Assembly: GCF_035325925.1 (NCBI RefSeq)
Contig: NZ_DAOKZA010000006.1
Span: 1-64,000, forward strand
DNA: 64,000 bases
Direction of reading: 5' to 3'
From: Calidifontimicrobium sp035325925
GTDB taxonomy: Bacteria; Pseudomonadota; Gammaproteobacteria; Burkholderiales; Burkholderiaceae_C
In this document: positions 19,085 to 29,026 of the stretch, piece by piece
Layout: each line of letters opens with the position of its first letter
Numbering within the stretch: the stretch's first letter is position 1
Notes under the pieces: generated by a model
Database searches by the model: none
Seen by the model: the letters and a program-made list of their open reading frames with translations, nothing else
What the model was told of the DNA's origin: nothing
Program-made: the position numbers and the translations under genes

Positions 19085-19257
19085 GGCGCGACCATACCGC
19101 ATGACGCCCCCACGCCGGGCGCAGCGCGCGCGCCGCCGCCTTCGCGCCACAGCCGTTATCCTTCGCCGCTGATGACCTCCACCGACGTGCACGCTCCCGC
19201 GCCGAGGCGCCTGGCGCGGCCGCCACACGGCGGCCCTCGCGACCGGAGACCGGCGCC

Positions 19258-20151
19258 GTGAGCGCCCTCGCCTCGATCCTCGCGGGCACCGACTTCTCGG
19301 CGCCCTCGCGCCACGCCGCCGACCGCGCCGCGCGGCTGGCGCACGAGACCGGCGCGACGCTGACGCTGATGCACACGCTGCCGGGCACGGCGCTGAGCGA
19401 GCTGCGCCAGTGGCTGGGCGCGCAGCCCGCGGCCGAGCAGCAGCTGGTCGAGCGCGCGCGCGAGCAGCTGCACCAGCTCGCCGGCGAGCTGGCGACCGGC
19501 CGCCGCGCGAGCGTGCAGCCGCTGCTGGCCAGCGGCAGCCCGATCGACGAGATCGTGCGCCAGGCCGACGCGCAGGACGCGGACCTGCTGGTGCTCGGCG
19601 CGCGCGGCACCGGTTTCCTGCGTCGGCTGCTGCTGGGCACCACGTCGGAGCGGCTGCTCGGGCGCACGACGCGTCCCTTGCTGGTGGTGCGCCAGTCGCC
19701 GCACGAACCGTACCGCCGGGTGCTCGTCGCGCTGGACTTCTCGCCGTGGTCGGCGCAGGCGGTGGGCCTGGCGCGGCGCGTCGCCCCGCACGCGCAGCTG
19801 GTGCTGCTCAGCGCGTTCCAGGTGCCGTTCGGGGAGAAGCTGCAGTTCGCCGGCGTGGACGCCGCGACGATCGAGCTGTACCGCAGCCAGGCCCGCACCG
19901 GGGCGACGCAGCGGCTGCACGCGCTGGCACAGGCCGCGGGCCTCAAGCCGATGCAGTACGACGCGTGCATCGTCGAGGGCGACGCGTCGCAGCGCATCGT
20001 CGAGCAGGAGCAGGAGCTCGACTGCGACCTCGTCGTGCTCGGCAAGCACGGCCAGTCCGCCGCCGAGGACCTGCTGCTGGGCAGCGTGACCAAGCACGTG
20101 CTCGCCGAGGGCGCCAACGACGTGCTGGTGTCGACAGGCCGAACCGCGTGA
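19258..20151 (+). CDS. Two-domain universal stress protein (UspA family)
   Basis: A 297-residue tandem UspA protein: domain 1 (about residues 3-140) has ILAGTDFSAPSRHAADRAAR and the loop GARGTGFLRRLLLGTTSERL; domain 2 has VALDFSPWSAQAV and GKHGQSAAEDLLLGSVTKHV. Both nucleotide loops keep the G-2x-G-9x-G pattern. Start GTG 19258. Its stop overlaps the start of the anion transporter by TGATG, so both are translated from one message. It is divergent from the 18.2-kb Usp gene, with about 170 bases between the starts. Confidence 0.9.
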   Translation: MSALASILAGTDFSAPSRHAADRAARLAHETGATLTLMHTLPGTALSELRQWLGAQPAAEQQLVERAREQLHQLAGELATGRRASVQPLLASGSPIDEIVRQADAQDADLLVLGARGTGFLRRLLLGTTSERLLGRTTRPLLVVRQSPHEPYRRVLVALDFSPWSAQAVGLARRVAPHAQLVLLSAFQVPFGEKLQFAGVDAATIELYRSQARTGATQRLHALAQAAGLKPMQYDACIVEGDASQRIVEQEQELDCDLVVLGKHGQSAAEDLLLGSVTKHVLAEGANDVLVSTGRTA

Positions 20152-21485
20152 TGCACCCCGCGCTGCGCGCGCTCGCGTGCGTCGCGCTGGCCGCCGTGGT
20201 GCATGCCGCAGTGCCGCCGCCCGATGCGCTGCGCGCCGGGCTGGCGCTGTTCGTGCTGATCGGCGGGCTGTGGATGACGCAGGCGCTGCACCTGAGCGTG
20301 ACCGCGCTGCTGGTGCCGCTGCTGGCGGTGCTCGCCGGGCTGATGAACGTGCGCGACGCGCTGGCGTCGTTCGCCAACCCGATCATCTTCCTGTTCCTCG
20401 GCGGCTTCGCGCTGGCCGCGGCGCTGCAGCGCCACGACCTGGATCGCGCGCTGGCCGCCGCGGTGCTGCGCGCCGCGGGCGGGCGGCGCACGCGCGCGGT
20501 GCTGCTGCTGTTCGCGCTGACCGCGGCGCTGTCGATGTGGATCAGCAACACCGCCACCGCGGCGATGATGCTGCCGCTGGCCCTCGGCCTGCTGCACGGC
20601 GACGAAGGCGTCGGGCCGCGCGAGCGCGCCTTCGTGCTGCTCGGGCTGGCGTACAGCGCGAGCATCGGCGGCATCGGCACGCTGGTGGGCAGCCCGCCGA
20701 ACGCGATCGCCGCGGCGCAGGCGGGCATCGACTTCGCCGGCTGGCTGCGCATCGGGCTGCCGATGGTCGTGCTGCTCGGCCCGCTGATGGTCGGCGTGCT
20801 GTGGCTGGTGCTGCGCCCGCGGCTGGCCGGGGCGATGGCGCCGGCCCCGACGTCGGCGGCGATCGAGTGGACCCGCGAACGCCGACTGGCGGTGGCGATC
20901 TTCGCGTTCACCGCGCTGGCCTGGGTCGGCGGCGCGCCGCTGGGACGCTGGCTGGGCGTGGGCGGCGACATCGACAGCCTGGTCGCGATCGCGGCGATCG
21001 TCGCGCTGGTGGCCACCGGCGTGCTGCGCTGGCCCGACATCGAGCAGCGCACCGAGTGGGGCGTGCTGCTGCTGTTCGGCGGCGGACTCGCGCTGAGCCA
21101 GGTGATGGGCTCGAGCGGCGCGAGCCGCTACCTCGCCGACCAGCTCGTCGCGGCGCTGCACGCGGCGCCGACGCTGGTGCTGCTGCTCGGCGTCGTGACC
21201 TTCGTCGTGTTCCTCACCGAGCTCGTCAGCAACACCGCCAGCGCCGCGCTGCTGGTGCCGATCTTCATTGGCGTCGCCGGCGCTCTGGGGCTGCCGCCGA
21301 CGCTGATGGCCGCGGCGATCGCGGTCGGCGCGTCGTGCGCCTTCATGCTGCCGGTGGCCACGCCGCCGAACGCGATCGTCTTCGGCACCGGCGCGGTGCC
21401 GGCGGCGACGATGATGCGCTGCGGTCTGGCGCTGAACTTCGTGTGCATCGTGGTGATCACCGCGGTGGTCTCGCTGCTGGCCTGA
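20151..21485 (+). CDS. SLC13/DASS-family anion transporter
   Basis: A 444-residue inner-membrane protein with about eleven helices and two inverted-repeat SNT motifs, SNTATAAMMLPLALG and SNTASAALLVPIFIG, that form the Na+/substrate sites in this family. Relatives take up dicarboxylates, citrate or sulfate with sodium. A sodium-driven uptake system would fit next to the Mrp sodium exporter. The substrate cannot be assigned. ATG 20151 is coupled to the upstream Usp gene by a one-base overlap, and a strong hairpin follows the stop. Confidence 0.88.
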   Translation: MHPALRALACVALAAVVHAAVPPPDALRAGLALFVLIGGLWMTQALHLSVTALLVPLLAVLAGLMNVRDALASFANPIIFLFLGGFALAAALQRHDLDRALAAAVLRAAGGRRTRAVLLLFALTAALSMWISNTATAAMMLPLALGLLHGDEGVGPRERAFVLLGLAYSASIGGIGTLVGSPPNAIAAAQAGIDFAGWLRIGLPMVVLLGPLMVGVLWLVLRPRLAGAMAPAPTSAAIEWTRERRLAVAIFAFTALAWVGGAPLGRWLGVGGDIDSLVAIAAIVALVATGVLRWPDIEQRTEWGVLLLFGGGLALSQVMGSSGASRYLADQLVAALHAAPTLVLLLGVVTFVVFLTELVSNTASAALLVPIFIGVAGALGLPPTLMAAAIAVGASCAFMLPVATPPNAIVFGTGAVPAATMMRCGLALNFVCIVVITAVVSLLA

Positions 21486-21537
21486 ACCGCGCCGCGCCGA
21501 AGGCAGCGGCGCTGCGACGACAATGCGCGCCGACGCG

Positions 21538-21574
21538 ACCCGGCGGCGGCGGCGGAACCGCCGCGCCGCCGCCG
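21538..21574. terminator. Strong GC hairpin between transporter and Hpf-like gene
   Basis: A perfect 14-bp inverted repeat (21538-21551 with 21561-21574, nine-base loop). The stem is almost entirely G-C and there is no T-tract, so it may end the Usp-transporter transcript or merely stabilise its 3' end. Confidence 0.5.
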
Positions 21575-21605
21575 GGTCGCACGCGCTTCAACCACGAGGA
21601 CCCGC

Positions 21606-21956
21606 ATGCAGATCCAGCTCAACACCGACGACCACGTGCAAGGCGCCGACTCGCTCGCCGCCTGGGCCGAACGCGAACTGAAGGACAAGCTGGCGCGCTT
21701 TCGCGACCACATCACCCGCGTCGAGGTGCACCTGAGCGACGTCAACGCGTCGCGCGTCGGCGGCGACGACAAGCGCTGCAAGCTCGAGGCGCGGCTGGCC
21801 GGCCGCCAGCCGGTGACGGTGAGCCACGACGCCGACAAGGTCGCCGACGCGTTGCACGGCGCCGCGGCCCGGCTCGTCCGGGCGCTCGAGAACGACCTGG
21901 GCCGCGCGCGCGACGCGCGCGGCCGCGACTCGATCCGCGGCGAGCCGACCGGCTGA
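21606..21956 (+). CDS. HPF/RaiA-family ribosome-associated protein
   Basis: A 116-residue S30AE-type protein. It opens MQIQLNTDDHVQGADSLA and has the beta-strand pattern ITRVEVHLSDVNASRVG and CKLEARLAGRQPVTVSH followed by a helix (ADALHGAAARLVRALEN). Family members bind the 30S subunit and hibernate or protect ribosomes in stationary phase. It is a short form without the long C-terminal dimerisation domain. Its neighbours (Usp, synthetase, YegP) suit a starvation or low-energy programme. It may be a paralogue of the usual rpoN-linked hpf. Confidence 0.85.
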   Translation: MQIQLNTDDHVQGADSLAAWAERELKDKLARFRDHITRVEVHLSDVNASRVGGDDKRCKLEARLAGRQPVTVSHDADKVADALHGAAARLVRALENDLGRARDARGRDSIRGEPTG

Positions 21957-21982
21957 GCGCATTCCGGTCACCGGCGCGGAGC

Positions 21983-21996
21983 TTGACCCGCATCAA
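21983..21996. promoter_or_regulatory. FNR/ANR-type box before acetyl-CoA synthetase
   Basis: TTGACCCGCATCAA matches 9 of the 10 conserved bases of TTGAT-N4-ATCAA. It is intergenic, 26 bases after the Hpf-like gene stop and 94 bases before the synthetase ATG, a good place for an activator site near -41.5 of a promoter whose -10 I cannot define. It suggests anaerobic induction of the following operon. Confidence 0.55.
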
Positions 21997-22090
21997 CCCG
22001 GTCGACGCCCGAGTCGCGATCATGGATATCCGTCGCGGCACCTGCAGCAGGCGCGGCGACGCGGTCCCAGGCGACGACAAGGGCGGTCGA

Positions 22091-23875
<1,785 letters not shown>

Positions 23876-23987
23876 GGCGCATCGCCGCCGGCGGCGGCGC
23901 GTTGCCGCTAACCTCGACCCCGCGCCGCCGCCCCCCGGCCGGCGCACTTCCCACCCCTTCGATGTCAACACCCCAAGGAGCGCGACG

Positions 23988-24320
23988 ATGGCAGGCTGGT
24001 ACGAACTGAACAAGAGCAGCGACGGGCAGTTCCGCTTTTCGCTGAAGAACGACGGCGGCGACACGCTGCTGGTCAGCGAGGGCTACAAGGCCAAGGCCTC
24101 GGCCGAGAGCGGCATCGCCTCGGTGCGCGCCAACTGCGGCGACGACGCACGCTACGAGAAGAAGACCGCCGCCGGCGGCAAGGCCTTCTTCAACCTCAAG
24201 GCGGCCAACCACCAGGTGGTGGGCACCAGCCCGATGTTCGCCACCGACGCGGCGCGCGACGCGGCGATCGCGTCGGCCAAGGCCTGCGGCGCGTCGACCA
24301 CGGTCAGGGACAACGCGTGA
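23988..24320 (+). CDS. yegP: YegP-family protein (two DUF1508 repeats)
   Basis: A 110-residue soluble protein made of two DUF1508 repeats. Repeat 1 contains GQFRFSLKNDGGDTLLVSEG and repeat 2 contains KAFFNLKAANHQVVGTSPMF, each followed by a helix with the family wording (SAESGIASVRANCGDD and RDAAIASAKACGAST). The function of YegP is unknown, but it is often expressed under stress. An AAGGAG ribosome binding site stands just upstream of ATG 23988. Gene lies between the acyl-CoA synthetase and E1 alpha and may share their transcript. Confidence 0.93.
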   Translation: MAGWYELNKSSDGQFRFSLKNDGGDTLLVSEGYKAKASAESGIASVRANCGDDARYEKKTAAGGKAFFNLKAANHQVVGTSPMFATDAARDAAIASAKACGASTTVRDNA

Positions 24321-24363
24321 TCCCCGCGACCGTGCGGCCCGCGCACGCCGGAAGGGTCGTCGC

Positions 24364-25362
24364 GTGAGCGAGAAGATCCACCTCGACCGCGCGCATCTGC
24401 ACCACCTGTGGCGGCAGATGCTGCGCATCCGCCGCTTCGAGGCCAAGTGCGTCGAGCTGTACCAGGCGCAGAAGATCCGCGGCTTCCTGCACCTGTACGA
24501 CGGCGAGGAGGCGGTGGCGGTGGGCGTCGCCAGCGCGATGGACCCGGCCCGCGACGCGGTCGTCGCGACCTACCGCGAGCACGGCCAGGCGCTGGCGCAC
24601 GGCGTGCCGATGGCGCCGCTGATGGCCGAGATGCTCGGCAAGGCCGAGGGCTGCTGCCGCGGCCGCGGCGGCTCGATGCACCTGTTCGACCGCTCGCGAC
24701 GTTTCTACGGCGGCAACGCGATCGTCGGCGGCGGGCTGCCGCTGGCCGCCGGCATCGCGATGGCCGACAAGCAGCTGCGCGCCGGCGCGATCACCGCCTG
24801 CTTCTTCGGCGAGGGCGCGGTCGGCGAAGGGGTGTTCCACGAGACGCTGAACCTGGCCGAGCTGTGGCGGCTGCCGGTGCTGTTCGTCTGCGAGAACAAC
24901 CTCTACGCGATGGGCGTGCCGCTGGAGGACAGCGAGGTCGAGACCGACATCTGGCGCAAGGCCAGGGCCTACCGCATGGGTGCCGAGCAGGTCGACGGCA
25001 TGGACCCGGTGCAGGTCGAGGCGGCGGCGCGCCGCGCCGTGGCGTCGATCCGCGCCGGCCAGGGCCCGTACTTCCTCGAGGCGCGCACCTACCGCTTCCG
25101 CGCGCACTCGATGTTCGACACGCAGGCCTACCGCACGCGCGGCGAGATCGAGGGCTGGAAGCACCTCGACCCGATCGAGCGGCTGCGCGCGTGGATGGTG
25201 GCCAACCACCAGCTGACCGACGCCGAGGCGGCGGCAATCGAGGCGGAGGTCGCCGCCGAGATCGACGCCGCGGTCGCGTTCGCCGAGGCCGGAACGCTCG
25301 AGCCGATCGGCGAGCTCGAGCGCTTCGTGCTGATGGACGCGGTCGTGCAGGAGGTGGCATGA
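24364..25362 (+). CDS. 2-oxoacid dehydrogenase E1 component, alpha subunit (AcoA/PdhA-like)
   Basis: A 332-residue thiamine diphosphate enzyme subunit. The TPP motif reads GEGAVGEGVFHETLNLAEL followed by LPVLFVCENN (GEG instead of the more usual GDG). The substrate and phosphorylation-loop region GRGGSMHLFDRSRRFYGGNA is intact, as is YRFRAHSMFD. Start GTG 24364. With E1 beta it decarboxylates pyruvate, acetoin or a related 2-oxo compound and passes the acyl group to the E2 lipoyl arm. Length and wording fit either acetoin or pyruvate dehydrogenases of the split alpha/beta type; I cannot choose between them. Confidence 0.9.
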   Translation: MSEKIHLDRAHLHHLWRQMLRIRRFEAKCVELYQAQKIRGFLHLYDGEEAVAVGVASAMDPARDAVVATYREHGQALAHGVPMAPLMAEMLGKAEGCCRGRGGSMHLFDRSRRFYGGNAIVGGGLPLAAGIAMADKQLRAGAITACFFGEGAVGEGVFHETLNLAELWRLPVLFVCENNLYAMGVPLEDSEVETDIWRKARAYRMGAEQVDGMDPVQVEAAARRAVASIRAGQGPYFLEARTYRFRAHSMFDTQAYRTRGEIEGWKHLDPIERLRAWMVANHQLTDAEAAAIEAEVAAEIDAAVAFAEAGTLEPIGELERFVLMDAVVQEVA

Positions 25363-25436
25363 GCGCCGCAAGGCCGCCCGGCAGACGCTCGCTGCCTCGC
25401 GGGCGGACGGCGCGCAGCGCCGAGGGGGCATCATGA
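25359..25436 (+). CDS. 25-codon basic micro-ORF linking E1 alpha and E1 beta
   Basis: ATG 25359 overlaps the E1 alpha stop as ATGA, and the TGA at 25434-25436 overlaps the E1 beta start as ATGA. The 25-residue product starts MSAARPPGRRSLPRGR and is strongly basic. The DNA also folds: CCGCCC and GGCAG on the left pair with CTGCC and GGGCGG on the right. It may be a coupling device or an inserted intergenic palindromic element that happens to stay open; expression is unproven. Confidence 0.35.
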   Translation: MSAARPPGRRSLPRGRTARSAEGAS

Positions 25437-26425
25437 ACGCGCCGCTGCGCATGACCTACCGCGAAGCCTGCCGGCAGGCGATCCGCGACGCGCTGGCCGC
25501 CGACCCGCGCTGCTTCGTGATGGGCGAGGACGTGGGCAAGTACGGCGGCTGCTACGCGGTCACCAAGGGCCTGCTCGAGGAGTTCGGCCCCGAGCGCGTC
25601 GTCGACACGCCGCTGGCCGAGAACGGCTTCACCGGCCTGGGCATCGGCGCGGCGATCGCCGGGCTGCGGCCGATCGTCGAGATCATGACCTGCAACTTCA
25701 GCCTGCTCGCGCTGGACCAGATCATGAACAACGCGGCGACGCTGCCGCACATGACCGGCGGCCAGTTCGCGGTGCCCGTCGTGATCCGCATGGCCACCGG
25801 CGGCGGGCGGCAGCTCGCGGCGCAGCACTCGCACAGCCTCGAGGGCTGGTTCGCACACATCCCGGGGCTGAAGGTCGCGGTGCCGGGCACCGTCGAGGAC
25901 GCGCGCCACATGCTGGCCGCGGCGCTGGCCGACCCGAACCCGGTGCTGATCTTCGAGCACATCGTGCTCTACAACGTCGAAGGCGAGCTCGACCCGGCGG
26001 TGACCGCGGTCGACCTCGAGCGTGCCAAGGTGCGCCGCGCCGGCAGGGACGTCACGCTGGTGACCTACGGCAACAGCCTGCCGAAGTGCCTGACCGCCGC
26101 CGACGCGCTCGCCAGGGACGGCATCGACGCCGAGGTGATCGACCTGCGCGTGCTGCGCCCGCTCGACATGGCCACCGTCACCGCGTCGGTGACGCGCACG
26201 CGGCGCGTGGTGATCGTCGACGAGGGTTGGAAGAGCGGATCGATCTCGGCCGAGATCGCCGCGCGGCTGGCCGAGGACGCGCTGTACGAGCTCGACGCGC
26301 CGGTGCGGCGCGTGTGCAGCCTCGAGGTGCCGGTGCCGTACGCGGCGCACCTCGAAGACGCCGCGCTGCCCAGCGTCGAGCGCGTCGTCGCCGCGGTGCG
26401 CGCCGTCGTGCCGACGCGACCCTGA
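25433..26425 (+). CDS. 2-oxoacid dehydrogenase E1 component, beta subunit (AcoB/PdhB-like)
   Basis: A 330-residue transketolase-type beta subunit with GEDVGKYGGCYAVTKGLLEE near the N-terminus, DTPLAENGFTGLGIGAA, and LRVLRPLDMATV in the C-terminal domain, all classic for PdhB/AcoB. It completes the thiamine-dependent E1 tetramer with the upstream alpha subunit. The GAGGGGG ribosome binding site lies inside the micro-ORF before ATG 25433. E2 starts 9 bases after its stop. Confidence 0.93.
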   Translation: MNAPLRMTYREACRQAIRDALAADPRCFVMGEDVGKYGGCYAVTKGLLEEFGPERVVDTPLAENGFTGLGIGAAIAGLRPIVEIMTCNFSLLALDQIMNNAATLPHMTGGQFAVPVVIRMATGGGRQLAAQHSHSLEGWFAHIPGLKVAVPGTVEDARHMLAAALADPNPVLIFEHIVLYNVEGELDPAVTAVDLERAKVRRAGRDVTLVTYGNSLPKCLTAADALARDGIDAEVIDLRVLRPLDMATVTASVTRTRRVVIVDEGWKSGSISAEIAARLAEDALYELDAPVRRVCSLEVPVPYAAHLEDAALPSVERVVAAVRAVVPTRP

Positions 26426-26434
26426 GGAGGCGCG

Positions 26435-27691
26435 ATGGCCGACTTCACGATGCCGGCGCTCGGCGCCGACATGGAAACCGGCAAGGTCGTCGAGTGGCTG
26501 GTCAAACCGGGCGACCGCGTCAAGCCGGGCGACGTCGTCGCGGTGGTCGAGACGCACAAGGGGGCGATCGACGTCGAGTGCTTCCTCGACGGCACGATCG
26601 ACGCGCTGGCGCCGGTCGGCGAGGCGCTGCCGGTGGGCGCGGTGCTGGCACAGGTGCGCGCGCCGGGACAGACCGTGGCGACGCCCGCCCCACCGTTGCC
26701 GCAGGCAGCCGCAGCGGTGCCGCCCGCGACCCCTGCGCGCGCGCCGGCGCCCGCCGTGATGCCCGCGCAGGCGCCGGCCCCGCCAGCGGCGATGCCGCCC
26801 CCGCCACCTGCGGCGCCGCCGGCCGCTGGCGCGACGCGAGCCCGGGTCAGCCCGGCGGCACGCCGCCGTGCGGCCGACCTGGGCATCGACGCCGACTCGC
26901 TGCACGGCACCGGCGTCGACGGCGCGGTGACGCTGGCCGACGTCGAGCTCGCCGCCGCGCAGCCGCGTCCGAAGGCCGCCTCGCCGGCGCCACCGTCCGC
27001 GCCACGCGTGCCCAAGGGCGGCTTCGACGCGGCGCTGATGCGCCAGGCCATCGCCGCGGCGATGGGCAAGTCCAAGCGCGAGATCCCGCACTACTACCTG
27101 GCGACGACGATCGACTTCGCCGCCGCGCAGGCCTGGCTCGACGCCTACAACGCCGAGCGCGACCCCGCCGAGCGGCTGCTGCCGGCGACGCTGCTGCTCA
27201 AGGCCAGCGCGAAGGCGCTGGTCAAGGTGCCGCAGCTCAACGGATTCTGGGAGGGCGACGCGTTCCGCCCCGGCGCCGGCATCCACCTCGGCTGGGCGAT
27301 CGCGCTGCGCGGCGGCGGGCTGGTGGCGCCGGCGATCCACCACGCCGACCGCAAGACGCTGCCCGAGCTGATGGCGGCGCTGCGCGACCTGGTGCAGCGC
27401 GCGCGCGCCGGCGGCTTGCGCAGCAGCGAGCTGACCGACCCGACCATCACGGTGACCAGCCTGGGCGACCGCGGCGCCGAGAGCGTGCTCGGCGTGATCT
27501 ACCCGCCGCAGGTGGCGATCGTCGGCTTCGGCCGCGTCGTCGAGCGACCGTGGGTGGTCGACGGCCGCGTCGTGCCCCGGCCGCTGGTGGCCGCGACGCT
27601 GGCCGGCGACCACCGCGCCAGCGACGGCCATCTCGGCGGCGCGCTGCTCGCCGCGATCGACCGCGCGCTGCAGTCCCCCGACACCCTGTGA
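26435..27691 (+). CDS. 2-oxoacid dehydrogenase E2 component (dihydrolipoamide acyltransferase)
   Basis: A 418-residue E2: one lipoyl domain (residues 1-75, lipoyl-lysine Lys42 in VVETHKGAIDVE), a long Ala/Pro linker (about 80-140), an E3-binding domain (RVSPAARRRAADLGIDADSL), and a catalytic domain ending with the active-site motif GDHRASDGHLGG. It transfers the acyl group from lipoate to CoA. No dihydrolipoamide dehydrogenase (E3) gene is nearby, so E3 must come from elsewhere. The next gene, 17 bases on, encodes an acyl carrier protein, which is unusual. Confidence 0.93.
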   Translation: MADFTMPALGADMETGKVVEWLVKPGDRVKPGDVVAVVETHKGAIDVECFLDGTIDALAPVGEALPVGAVLAQVRAPGQTVATPAPPLPQAAAAVPPATPARAPAPAVMPAQAPAPPAAMPPPPPAAPPAAGATRARVSPAARRRAADLGIDADSLHGTGVDGAVTLADVELAAAQPRPKAASPAPPSAPRVPKGGFDAALMRQAIAAAMGKSKREIPHYYLATTIDFAAAQAWLDAYNAERDPAERLLPATLLLKASAKALVKVPQLNGFWEGDAFRPGAGIHLGWAIALRGGGLVAPAIHHADRKTLPELMAALRDLVQRARAGGLRSSELTDPTITVTSLGDRGAESVLGVIYPPQVAIVGFGRVVERPWVVDGRVVPRPLVAATLAGDHRASDGHLGGALLAAIDRALQSPDTL

Positions 27692-27708
27692 CCCCGAAGG
27701 CGACGACG

Positions 27709-27945
27709 ATGACCGACTCCGAGATCCGCGCCCTGGCCGCCGACGCGCTGGCCGGCATCGCCCCCGAGGCCGACCTGTCGACGGTCGGCGACGACGAGGA
27801 CCTGCGCGAGGCGCTCGACCTCGACTCGATGGACTTCCTGAACTTCGTCATCGCGCTGTCGCAGAAGACCGGCCGCAAGATCCCCGAGGCCGACACGCCG
27901 AGGCTGTACACGATGAAGGGGCTGGTGGACTACCTCGGCGGCTGA
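27709..27945 (+). CDS. Acyl carrier protein
   Basis: A 78-residue acidic carrier protein with the phosphopantetheine site LDLDSMDFLNFV, Ser40. The length, the four-helix pattern and the acidic helix 2 (DDEDLREALDLD) fit a discrete ACP. It differs from the fatty-acid-synthesis AcpP (no DSLD-like pattern after the Ser, DSMDF instead). It is the last gene of the E1-E2 operon, with a start ATG 17 bases after the E2 stop. Its partner is not obvious; it could accept an acyl group made by E2 or by the synthetase. A hairpin terminator follows. Confidence 0.9.
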   Translation: MTDSEIRALAADALAGIAPEADLSTVGDDEDLREALDLDSMDFLNFVIALSQKTGRKIPEADTPRLYTMKGLVDYLGG

Positions 27946-28020
27946 GCGCCGCGGGCCCGCGCGCCGGTTCGACGACCGACGCCGCAAGACGCCGCCTGAC
28001 GTGACACGCCCCGGCGACGC

Positions 28021-28046
28021 CGAGGGCGCCTCGAACGAGGCCCTCG
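28021..28046. terminator. Bidirectional terminator hairpin
   Basis: CGAGGG (28021-28026) pairs with CCCTCG (28041-28046) and CCTCG (28029-28033) with CGAGG (28036-28040), leaving an AA tip and a two-base bulge. It lies between the convergent acyl carrier protein and universal stress genes and can serve both. Confidence 0.6.
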
Positions 28047-28049
28047 CCT

Positions 28050-28952
28050 TCAGTGCGACATCAGCACCGGCACCGTCATCGAGTGCAGCAGCGTGCGCGT
28101 GACGCCGCCGAGCATCAGTTCCCACGCGCGGCTGTGGCCGTAGCCGCCCATCACGATCAGGTCGGCGCCGGAGTCGGCCGCGTGCGACAGCAGCGCCTCG
28201 GCCACCGGCGCGTCGGGTGTCCACGGCCGGCGCATGCGCTCGCCGATCGACGGCTCGCGCGTCAGCCGCACCGTCGCGGAGGCGGTGACGCCGTGGCGCT
28301 TCAGGTGCGCGACCACCGCGTCGAGCGGCTCGGGCTGCGGCTCCTCGTCGGGGTGCGGCGCGTGGCCGAAGCGCACCAGTTCGACGCGCTGCGCGCGCGC
28401 CAGCAGCGGTAACGCATCGCGCAGCGCGCGCGCGCTCTCGCGCTTGTCGGCCCACGCCACCAGCACGCGCTCGCCGCAGCTCGCGCGCTGCCCCGGCAGC
28501 GCCTGCCCCCAGTCGACGTAGGGAACGAACAGCAGCGGGCAGCCGGCGCCCATCAGCAGCCGCCCGGCCAGCCCGCCGTGCACGCCGTCGGGCTGCTTCG
28601 GGTCGTGCTGGCCGAGCACCAGCAGGTCGGCGGCGTGCGCCGCGTGCAGCAGGCCGGCCAGCGGGTCGCCGCGCACCACCTGCAGCGGCACGTCGATGCC
28701 GAGCTCGCGTGCCGTCGCCTGCACCAGCGCGGTGGCCGCGTCGCGCCGCGCCTGCTCGGCCTCGAGCGTGAGCTGCGCGGCGATCGTCGACGCCTCGGGG
28801 GTCAGGTACGCGCCGGTGGGCGCCGGCTCGACCGCGTAGATGGCGTCGAGTTCGGCGTCGTGGGTCGCCGCGAGCGCGGCGCCGAGCCGCAGCACCTCGC
28901 TCGAGCGCGGGCTGTCGTTGACGTGCACCAGGATGCGTCGAAGCTCGCTCAT
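28050..28952 (-). CDS. Two-domain universal stress protein (UspA family)
   Basis: A 300-residue tandem UspA protein, divergent from the two near 19 kb. It starts MSELRRILVHVNDSPRSSEV, and the second domain ends with a clear nucleotide loop GGYGHSRAWELMLGGVTRTL; the first has GQHDPKQPDGVHGGLAGRLL, a degenerate version. ATG 28952 is preceded by a GGAAACG run. It converges on the acyl carrier protein gene. Function inferred: stress tolerance, possibly under low oxygen. Confidence 0.88.
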   Translation of the reverse strand: MSELRRILVHVNDSPRSSEVLRLGAALAATHDAELDAIYAVEPAPTGAYLTPEASTIAAQLTLEAEQARRDAATALVQATARELGIDVPLQVVRGDPLAGLLHAAHAADLLVLGQHDPKQPDGVHGGLAGRLLMGAGCPLLFVPYVDWGQALPGQRASCGERVLVAWADKRESARALRDALPLLARAQRVELVRFGHAPHPDEEPQPEPLDAVVAHLKRHGVTASATVRLTREPSIGERMRRPWTPDAPVAEALLSHAADSGADLIVMGGYGHSRAWELMLGGVTRTLLHSMTVPVLMSH

Positions 28953-29026
28953 CGTCGTTTCCTTCGTCGGACCGCTGGCGGACATGTTAGTCCCTCGTTG
29001 CCCGCGCCAGGCGCGCCGCGCCCGGT

